Below are positions 56,824 through 63,710 of a stretch of DNA of 64,000 nt, piece after piece. The notes beneath the pieces were generated by a model, which had not been told where the DNA came from, ran no database searches, and was given only the letters and a program-made list of their open reading frames with translations. Made by a program: the position numbers and the translations under genes. Position 1 is the stretch's first letter; every line of letters starts with the position of its first letter. Source of the DNA: JBASEY01 sp964404285 (GTDB taxonomy: Bacteria; CSSED10-310); contig CAYOJK010000013.1 in NCBI GenBank assembly GCA_964404285.1, positions 1 to 64,000 on the forward strand, written 5' to 3'.

Positions 56824-59193
56824 TCAGGGCGAAACAGCCCTCACCAGGCGGAAGCCCAGATTAATAAAAGCGATTGTCGGGGAATAATAGTCGCGATTTG
56901 CTGACCGACAAGCCTTGGCGGGACTCTGCCAACCACCGCCACGGACGACCCGCGCCGAACCGGAGCTTGGGCCGACATAGTCGCTCATCGTTCCTGTTGG
57001 ATAATCTGCATACCAGTCCCAGCACCACTCCTGCACGTTCCCATGCATGTCAAACAAGTCCCATGAATTCGGTAATTTGCTTCCAACAACTTCCGTCTGC
57101 TCTGCCGCATTCCCACAGTAAACACAATACTGCTCCAGAGCCTGATGTGTTCCGGATGAGCAGGATAAGCAATTGCCGGAATTGTAATTCGTCTCAATAC
57201 AAACAAACAGGCCTGTTGTTCCCGCACGGCATGCATATTCCCATTCCGCCTCGGTGGGCAGCCGATACCCATCCGCAGCAAAATCGCAGTAAATTTGATT
57301 ATCGATGTCATAGTTCGTCGCATCCACTATCGTCGTGAACGCAGCATCTTTGTAATAACACTGCGTGAAACCGTTCTCCAATGACAACAGGTTCGCAAAC
57401 AACACCGCCCTATACCAAGTGGTTTGCTGCACAGGGTGACTTATCGTTGGGCTATATGTTTTATGTGTCCGATCATACGTCAATGTCGGCTGAGCCTCTT
57501 TCAAATTCGCCCACATTTGACGAGAAACCTCTGTTTCCATCATGGCGATCTCCCTTGTCAAATAGTGCGTGAACTGCGGCCCTTCATTATCACCTCGACA
57601 GAGTTCCGTATTTGGTGATCCTTGCGTGAACATTCCGGCAGGAATAAGCATCATGTTTCCTACAATGGGATCGGTGTAAAACAAATTTCCCGGAGTATGC
57701 GTCGGAGTTGGTGTCGGCGTGTCAGTTGGGTAAGGGGTGGGTGTTTGGGTTGGCGGGTGGGGAGTGGGTGTGTTTGTTGGAGTAGATGTGCCTTCAATCG
57801 TAGGTGTGACGGTCGGAGTCTCCAGCGTTTGGATAGTTCTCACGAGGCGTAGCCCCACATAGGAGTGCCCGTACTTGGGGGAGACATCATCTCCGCGACG
57901 CGCTGATCGACATAAACCAGGACTACTGTACCAACTGCCGCCTCGGTAAACGCGGTGGGAACGAAAAGGCGAACCGCGATAGTCGATCACTGTTCCCTCT
58001 GGATAAATATATGAATGCCTGTCCCAGCACCATTCGTCAACATTCCCGTGCACATCCTTCAGATTCCAGGGATTCGGCAACTTGCTCCCAACAGGCTTTG
58101 CCCTGTAATGACTGCCGATTTGGTAAACACAATGCTTCTCCAGTGTCTGAAGCAGCCCTGATGAGGAAGATCCACAATTAGTGTTATTGTAATAGGGTTC
58201 GTCACATGAAAACGGACCAGTTGTGCCGGCTCGAGCAAAATATTCCCATTCCCCTTCTGTCGGCAATCGATATCCGTCAGCAACAAATTTGCAGTGTATT
58301 ATATCATCGATATCATAGTTCGTGGCATCCACCGGCGTTGTGAAATACGGGTCTTTGTAATAACATTGCGGGAAACCGTTCTGCAACGATAACAAGTTTG
58401 CAAACAACACCGACTCATACCAGGTATTGTTCTGCACAGGATAATGCGGTCCCGGACTTCTGCTGTCAATGCTGGGATCATCCGGTAGAGTCGGCTGCTG
58501 AGCTTGCAACTCAGTCCACATAAAACGCGAAACCTCTGTTTCCATCACCGCGATGGTTCTGATCAAAGTATGTATGAATTGCGGCCCTTCATAGATGCTT
58601 CGACAAAACTCAGTTTCCGGTGATCCTTGCGTGAACGTTCCAGCAGGCACAAACCGCATGTTTCCAACTATCGGTTCTATCGAAAATAAATCTCCAGCTA
58701 CACACGGTGGAGTAATTGTGGGTGTTGGAGTTGGAGTGTTTGTGGGAGTCGGAGTCCATTTATGAGCATGGCCCAGCCAGAATTTCTGTGAATCATAACC
58801 CCAGGTCTCCACATCCACAAACCAGGCGCCCCAGAAAACCACCGGCCCGAACGGGATGAACGCGTCGATATCAGGAAAATCAAACTCTAGAAAAGACATT
58901 ATCGATTCTCCAGACTCGATGTCCAGAACCCTAAAATCCACTTCCGTCGCAAAGGATGGCCAGAAAAAATATTCGCCCATAATTTCAAGAATACCAAATA
59001 TCGAAACGTCCGGTTTCATAAAACCCCAATTATACAGGTAAAGCGCGGCCTTGAAATGATCGAACGAAACGAATCCGGCGTCATTCAGGCGCATCTCCAC
59101 ATCGATATTGGCCGCGGCGAGCGCCGGCGCCACACAAAGCGCCAATGCGCTCAATATGATAAAAGGTCTGATTAAGCATCCGCATCGTTTCAT
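56824..59193 (-). CDS. Secreted protein with aromatic beta domain and two SUMF1 domains, both with variable ends
   Basis: 789 residues from the ATG at 59193, chosen because AAAGGAGG lies upstream; the open frame to 59286 runs through the promoter. Signal peptide (MKRCGCLIRPFIILSALALC, cleavage near ALA). Aromatic beta domain (NIDVEMRLNDAGFVSFDHF, GEYFFWPSF, VFWGAWF), Thr-Pro linker, SUMF1 domain 1, a second Thr-Pro linker, SUMF1 domain 2. Both domains keep METEVSR, YRLPTE(G/A)EWEY, LPN(P/S)W, DxHGNVxEWCWD. The N-terminal ~180 codons are almost identical to the 62014 gene. Domain 1 core also matches 62014 until the DEP motif, then diverges. Expected role as for the other array members. Confidence 0.9.
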   Translation of the reverse strand: MKRCGCLIRPFIILSALALCVAPALAAANIDVEMRLNDAGFVSFDHFKAALYLYNWGFMKPDVSIFGILEIMGEYFFWPSFATEVDFRVLDIESGESIMSFLEFDFPDIDAFIPFGPVVFWGAWFVDVETWGYDSQKFWLGHAHKWTPTPTNTPTPTPTITPPCVAGDLFSIEPIVGNMRFVPAGTFTQGSPETEFCRSIYEGPQFIHTLIRTIAVMETEVSRFMWTELQAQQPTLPDDPSIDSRSPGPHYPVQNNTWYESVLFANLLSLQNGFPQCYYKDPYFTTPVDATNYDIDDIIHCKFVADGYRLPTEGEWEYFARAGTTGPFSCDEPYYNNTNCGSSSSGLLQTLEKHCVYQIGSHYRAKPVGSKLPNPWNLKDVHGNVDEWCWDRHSYIYPEGTVIDYRGSPFRSHRVYRGGSWYSSPGLCRSARRGDDVSPKYGHSYVGLRLVRTIQTLETPTVTPTIEGTSTPTNTPTPHPPTQTPTPYPTDTPTPTPTHTPGNLFYTDPIVGNMMLIPAGMFTQGSPNTELCRGDNEGPQFTHYLTREIAMMETEVSRQMWANLKEAQPTLTYDRTHKTYSPTISHPVQQTTWYRAVLFANLLSLENGFTQCYYKDAAFTTIVDATNYDIDNQIYCDFAADGYRLPTEAEWEYACRAGTTGLFVCIETNYNSGNCLSCSSGTHQALEQYCVYCGNAAEQTEVVGSKLPNSWDLFDMHGNVQEWCWDWYADYPTGTMSDYVGPSSGSARVVRGGGWQSPAKACRSANRDYYSPTIAFINLGFRLVRAVSP
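56836..56972 (-). other. Variable region of SUMF1 domain 2 in the 56824 gene
   Basis: Residues after GGGW are QSPAKA; after CRSA they read NRDYYS, then PTIAFINLGF. The codon after CRSA is AAT, the inferred template state. Confidence 0.68.
57835..57980 (-). other. Internal variable region of SUMF1 domain 1 in the 56824 gene
   Basis: Residues after GGSW are YSSPGL; after CRSA they read RRGDDVS, then PKYGHSYVGL. One residue longer than other copies. Confidence 0.6.
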
Positions 59194-59257
59194 GGTTATG
59201 CCTCCTTTAAATTCGTTCAATACTTGTCGCCCACAAATTTCTCGGCTATGTATTATC

Positions 59258-59286
59258 AGTGTAGTTAATTTGTGAAAGCGTGTCAA
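59258..59286 (-). promoter_or_regulatory. Conserved sigma-70-type promoter
   Basis: Minus-strand TTGACA (59281-59286), 17 bases, TACACT (59258-59263), about 65 bases before the ATG at 59193. Confidence 0.65.
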
Positions 59287-59334
59287 TTGGCAGTGAGTAG
59301 TGGGAAGTGATTAGTGAGTAGTGGGTTGTGCTGG

Positions 59335-59660
59335 ACAGACAAAGTTGGGGACAGACTTCCAGAAGGAGAAGGATGCTGAAATTAAATTTGGGGGACAGAC
59401 TTCCAATTTAATGATCAAGACCTTATTGGCGTTCATTCGCGTTCATTCGTGGTTCTTCCCCAGAAACTATAAATACTGAAATCCAACACTTGGAAATTGG
59501 TTATTGGAAATTGGACATTGCATTCTCAATGATTGTTTGAACACGATTACAAAAATTACAAAGATGGGCAGGATTAGATTACGAGACAGACGAAGATTGT
59601 TGAATAACATTTTATTGGTTTTAAAACCTTATTCGCGTTCATTCGCGGTTAATAAAAACA
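59335..59660. repeat. Composite intergenic repeat cassette
   Basis: Two GGGGACAGACTTCC motifs (59346-59360 and 59391-59409) followed by the same ordered blocks as 49857-50125, to which it is nearly identical. Confidence 0.85.
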
Positions 59661-59698
59661 GCATTCCGCGATAGCATGAACACTGCGCATGACTGCGT

Positions 59699-59784
59699 CC
59701 GGTTTCGCCCTGATTATCCGATTGCGATGCCGGGGGCTTACGCCCCTTTCGGCATTCGCATCGTCAATCTGCGGACGAAACCGG
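59699..59784. other. Long imperfect hairpin downstream of a variable region
   Basis: Outer arms CCGGTTTCG / CGAAACCGG, middle arms GATTGCGATGCC / GGCATTCGCATCGTCAATC, tip GGGGGC-TTAC-GCCCC. It starts about 17 bases beyond the stop codon of the 59801 gene. Confidence 0.85.
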
Positions 59785-59800
59785 TTCTCGAGAGCACACA

Positions 59801-61219
59801 TCAGGACGAAACTGTCCTCACGAGGCGCAGGCCCAGGAAGTCGTACGCGGCCGACGGAGTGCTCCCGTGGCGATACGCTGACCGGCAGCGCCCGGCGTCA
59901 CTGTACCAACTGCCGCCCCGGACGACGCGGTAGGAACCGGAACCAGGGCCGACGCAGTCGGTCACCGTTCCCGTCGGATAAGAGTCTGCATACCAGTCCC
60001 AGCACCACTCAAAGACATTCCCATGCACATCCTTCAGATTCCAGGGATTCGGCAGCTTGCTTCCCACAACTTCTGTCCTACCGGAATTGTTGGCGCAGTA
60101 AACACTATACTTCTCCAGTGTCTGATGTGTCCCCGGTGTGCAGGAACCGCAATTACCGGAATTATAATACGGTTCGTCACACGAAAACGGACCACTTGTG
60201 CCTGCTCGGGCAAAGTATTCCCACTCCCCTTCTGTCGGCAATCGATACCCATCCGCATTGAAATTACAATAGAATGGTCCTGTCGTATAATTCGAAGCCG
60301 TCACGGGTATCGTATATCCGGCATCCGTGTAATAACACCGCGTGAAACCGTTCTGCAACGACAACAGGTTCGCAAACAACAGCGACACATACCAGGTGTT
60401 TTGCTGCACAGGATAATTCGGTCCAGGGCTGTATGTTTCGTTGCTGGGATCATTCGGCAATGTCCCCTGAACGGCTTTAAGACCCGCCCACATCAGACGA
60501 GAAACCTCTGTTTCCATCACCGCGAGGTTCCTTGTCAAAATGTGCGTGAACTGCGGCCCCTCGCTATCGTATCGACAAGGTTCCGTATCCGGTGATCCCT
60601 GGGTGAACGATCCGGCAGGCACAAACCGCATGTTGCCGACAATCGGGTCTATGGCAAACAAATCACCCGGAGCAGGAGTCGGAGTCGGGGTGTTGGTGGG
60701 AGTTGGAGTTGGAGTCGAAGTCGGAGTATTGGTTGGGTAAGGTGTGTAGGTAGGATAAGGAGTGTATGTAGGCACATTCGTAGGCGTCTGAGTCGGGAAA
60801 GGAGTATAAGTGGGATAAGGAGTCCAGGTAGGCACATTCGTAGGCGTCTGAGTCGGCACAGGAGTCGAGGTTTGAGTCGGAGCATGTGTCGGAGTCGGTG
60901 GTTCTAGGGGATCTTCGCACTCGCCCGTTCCCAATACCGTAAGAAATATCATCTGAGCGTCCGCCGACGTCACACTACCACTGCCATTGCAGTCCGCCGC
61001 ACATTCCTCTTCATATGTCGGCGAATACTGACCCAACGTAATGAAAAACGCCAGTTGAGCATCCGCTGCAGTTAGCAAACCATCCAGGTTTACATCGCCG
61101 TGATTGATGCAATCAGAAACAACCGATCGAGCGGCAAACCCGGAATAAACCGCAAACACTATAACCATGCAGACTGCTAATGCTTTCAAAACAATCGTAT
61201 GAACCCCTGACTGTTTCAT
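59801..61219 (-). CDS. Secreted dockerin + Thr-Pro linker + SUMF1 protein with variable C-terminus
   Basis: 472 residues, the close twin of the 50257 product. Same signal peptide (MKQSGVHTIVLKALAVCMVI), same dockerin-like domain, almost the same Thr-Pro/Tyr linker (about 14 residues shorter), then a SUMF1 domain with NMRFVPAGSFTQGS, METEVSRLMW, YRLPTEGEWEYFARAG, SCDEPYYNSGNC, LKDVHGNVFEWCWDWY, RGGSW, CRSAY, LGLRLVRTVSS. The segment 59699-61690 is a duplication of 50155-52210. The two genes differ most in the last ~45 codons. Ribosome-binding site GAGGAGG. Likely a surface ligand-binding protein docked by its dockerin, by inference. Confidence 0.9.
   Translation of the reverse strand: MKQSGVHTIVLKALAVCMVIVFAVYSGFAARSVVSDCINHGDVNLDGLLTAADAQLAFFITLGQYSPTYEEECAADCNGSGSVTSADAQMIFLTVLGTGECEDPLEPPTPTHAPTQTSTPVPTQTPTNVPTWTPYPTYTPFPTQTPTNVPTYTPYPTYTPYPTNTPTSTPTPTPTNTPTPTPAPGDLFAIDPIVGNMRFVPAGSFTQGSPDTEPCRYDSEGPQFTHILTRNLAVMETEVSRLMWAGLKAVQGTLPNDPSNETYSPGPNYPVQQNTWYVSLLFANLLSLQNGFTRCYYTDAGYTIPVTASNYTTGPFYCNFNADGYRLPTEGEWEYFARAGTSGPFSCDEPYYNSGNCGSCTPGTHQTLEKYSVYCANNSGRTEVVGSKLPNPWNLKDVHGNVFEWCWDWYADSYPTGTVTDCVGPGSGSYRVVRGGSWYSDAGRCRSAYRHGSTPSAAYDFLGLRLVRTVSS
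59816..59952 (-). other. Variable region (DGR-target-like) of the 59801 gene
   Basis: Residues after GGSW are YSDAGR; after CRSA they read YRHGST, then PSAAYDFLGL. Almost all variable codons end in C, T or G exactly as in the 50257 copy. Confidence 0.78.
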
Positions 61220-61339
61220 TTGAAATACCTCCTCATTGATAACTATTTTACAAACTTTTCAACTCATCCGCTTAAGTAGTGTTCATATTCTATAAATAAA
61301 GCATTTGCAACTGTTTTTCCAGCAAATTCACCCGATAGC

Positions 61340-61970
61340 ATTACGCCATCACCCGAAGAAACCTCATCCCCCGGCCCCTTCTCCATCGCCGGAGAAGGGG
61401 GTTGTTATTCTGGTGTGAATTTTCTACAGATGACACAAATGAGCACTGATGGGAATATTAGAGGCGCCTAGACGGCACGCGATGAGTGATTAGTGGCTAA
61501 GTGTGTGTTAGTGGGTAACGCTAGAGACAGACCAAGTTGGGGACAGACTTCCAGAAGGATGCTTAAATTAAAATTGGGGGACAGACTTCCAATTTAATCG
61601 TTGATCGAGACCTTATTGGCGTTCATTCGCGTTCATTCGTGGTTCTTCCCCAGAAACTATAAATACTGAAATCCAACACTTGGAAATTGGTTATTGGAAA
61701 TTGGACATTGCATTCTCAATGATTGTTTGAACACGATTACAAAAATTACAAAGATGGGCAGGATTAGATTACGAGACAGACAAAATTTTCGGTGGGTCCC
61801 TTGTTTCCGGTTAGGTTTTCCGACTCTTTTTAATTCGAGAGATTTCTAAATCAAATTCGAAAATTAAAGGGTTAAAAACCTAACTCTTAAAAAAACAGAC
61901 GAAGATTGCTGAATGACATTTTATTGGTTTTAAAACCTCATTCGCGTCCATTCGCGGTTAATAAAAGCAG
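61340..61970. repeat. Repeat-rich intergenic block
   Basis: 'ccccggccccttctccatc', two GGGGACAGACTTCC motifs (61539-61552 and 61577-61594), then the full composite cassette to 'gcgtccattcgcggttaat'. 61230-61680 duplicates 51730-52200; 61780-61950 matches 47500-47700. No gene in 61220-62013. Confidence 0.85.
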
Positions 61971-62013
61971 CATTCATCAACAGTCTAGATAACGTCAGGT
62001 TTAGGAGAACTCA

Positions 62014-63378
62014 TCATGGCGACACTGTTCTGACAAGGCGGAAGCCCAGGGTATTGCTACCGTACGACGGGTTAAGGCAGAGGCGATGCGCCGACCGGCA
62101 TCTGTGAGGGCGGGCGTTCCAACAGCCGCCACGAAAGGCACGATAGCGACCGGAATCTGGGCCGACATAGTCGATCACCGTTCCTGTTGGATAATTTGCA
62201 TACCAGTCCCAGCACCACTCCCTTACATTTCCATGGACATCCTTCAGATTCCAGGGATTCGGCAACTTGCTTCCAACATGTTCTGTTCGCCCGATAGCGT
62301 TTGCACAGAAAACACAAAAAAACTCCAATATTGGGTGCCACTCTTCTAGGCACTCCTCACAACTATTGGAATCGTAGTTCGGTTCGTCACACGAAAACGG
62401 ACCACTTGTGCCGGCTCGAGCAAAATATTCCCATTCCCCTTCTGTCGGCAATCGATATCCGTCAGCAACAAATTTGCAGTGTATTATATCATCGATATCA
62501 TAGTTCGTGGCATCCACCGGCGTTGTGAAATACGGGTCTTTGTAATAACATTGCGGGAAACCGTTCTGCAACGATAACAAGTTTGCAAATAACACCGACT
62601 CATACCAGGTATTGTTCTGCACAGGATAATTCGGCCCGGGGCTGGTCAAATCATAACTGGGATCATTCGACAGAGTCGGCTGAGCTGCCTCCAAAAGCGC
62701 CCACATTTGACGTGAAACCTCTGTTTCCATTACCGCGATGTTTTTCGTCAAAGTGTGTACGAACTGCAACCCTTCTCCAGCCTCTCGACAAGGTTCTGAA
62801 TCCGGTGATCCCTGCGTAAATGTTCCGGCAGAAATAAAGCGCATGTTTCCTACAATCGGCTCTATTGAAAACAAATCTCCCTGAGGATACATCGGCGTAG
62901 GGGTCGGCGCTGGAGTCGGCGTGTTCGTGGGAGAAGGCGTCCACTTGTGCTCATGGCCTAGCCAGAAATTTTGAAAATCACAATTCCAGGTCTGCATATC
63001 CATAAACCAGGCGCCCCAGAAAACCACCGGCCCAAATGGGATGAACTCGTCTATATCAGGAAAATCAAACTCCAAAAAAGGCAATATCGATTCTCCAGAC
63101 TCGATGTCCAGAACCCTAAAATCCACTTCCGTCGCAAAGGATGGCCAGAAAAAATATTCGCCCATAATTTCAAGAATACCAAATATCGAAACGTCCGGTT
63201 TCATAAAACCCCAATTATACAGGTAAAGCGCGGCCTTGAAATGATCGAACGAAACGAATCCGGCGTCATTCAGGCGCATCTCCACATCGATATTGGCCGC
63301 GGCGAGCGCCGGCGCCACACAAAGCGCCAATGCGCTCAATATGATAAAAGGTCTGATTAAGCATCCGCATCGTTTCAT
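62014..63378 (-). CDS. Secreted aromatic-beta-domain + SUMF1 protein with variable C-terminus
   Basis: 454 residues from the ATG at 63378 (AAAGGAGG upstream). Signal peptide, aromatic beta domain and promoter are almost identical to the 56824 gene. Thr-Pro linker ending MYPQGD resembles the 54268 gene. One SUMF1 domain: NMRFISAGTFTQGS, METEVSRQMW, YRLPTEGEWEYFARAG, LKDVHGNVREWCWDWY, RGGCW, CRSAH, LGFRLVRTVSP. The domain core matches domain 1 of 56824 at DNA level up to the CDEP motif, then switches to different sequence, so the gene is a mosaic. Expected role as for the other members. Confidence 0.9.
   Translation of the reverse strand: MKRCGCLIRPFIILSALALCVAPALAAANIDVEMRLNDAGFVSFDHFKAALYLYNWGFMKPDVSIFGILEIMGEYFFWPSFATEVDFRVLDIESGESILPFLEFDFPDIDEFIPFGPVVFWGAWFMDMQTWNCDFQNFWLGHEHKWTPSPTNTPTPAPTPTPMYPQGDLFSIEPIVGNMRFISAGTFTQGSPDSEPCREAGEGLQFVHTLTKNIAVMETEVSRQMWALLEAAQPTLSNDPSYDLTSPGPNYPVQNNTWYESVLFANLLSLQNGFPQCYYKDPYFTTPVDATNYDIDDIIHCKFVADGYRLPTEGEWEYFARAGTSGPFSCDEPNYDSNSCEECLEEWHPILEFFCVFCANAIGRTEHVGSKLPNPWNLKDVHGNVREWCWDWYANYPTGTVIDYVGPDSGRYRAFRGGCWNARPHRCRSAHRLCLNPSYGSNTLGFRLVRTVSP
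62030..62168 (-). other. Variable region (DGR-target-like) of the 62014 gene
   Basis: Residues after GGCW are NARPHR; after CRSA they read HRLCLN, then PSYGSNTLGF. Confidence 0.7.
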
Positions 63379-63442
63379 GGTTATGCCTCCTTTAAATTCG
63401 TTCAATACTTGTCGCCCACAAATTTCTCGGCTATGTATTATC

Positions 63443-63471
63443 AGTGTAGTTAATTTGTGAAAGCGTGTCAA
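63443..63471 (-). promoter_or_regulatory. Conserved sigma-70-type promoter
   Basis: Minus-strand TTGACA (63466-63471), 17 bases, TACACT (63443-63448); identical to the element at 59258-59286. Confidence 0.65.
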
Positions 63472-63524
63472 TTGGCAGTGAGTGGTGGGAAGTGATTAGT
63501 GAGTGGTGGGTAGCGCTGGACAGA

Positions 63525-63660
63525 TTAAGTTGGGGGACAGACTTCCAATTTAATTGTGGATCGAGACCTTATTGGCGTTCATTCGCGTTCATTCGCGTTC
63601 ATTCGCGGTTTAAATCAATATGATCTCGAGACCTTATCGGCGTTAATTCGCGTTTAATAA
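63525..63660. repeat. Dispersed repeat blocks
   Basis: TTGGGGGACAGACTTCCAA (63531-63549) followed by 'gagaccttattggcgttca' and a run of three 'gcgttcattc' units. Confidence 0.8.
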
Positions 63661-63710
63661 AAACAGGATTCATCAACCACTCCACATGGCGCCCGGTTCG
63701 GAAACACACA

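Noticed and set aside
50490..60920. Opposite-strand and alternate-frame ORFs over the Thr-Pro linkers and SUMF1 genes
   Set aside because: They are low-complexity shadows of the real genes, without ribosome-binding sites, and they recur only because the genes are duplicated.
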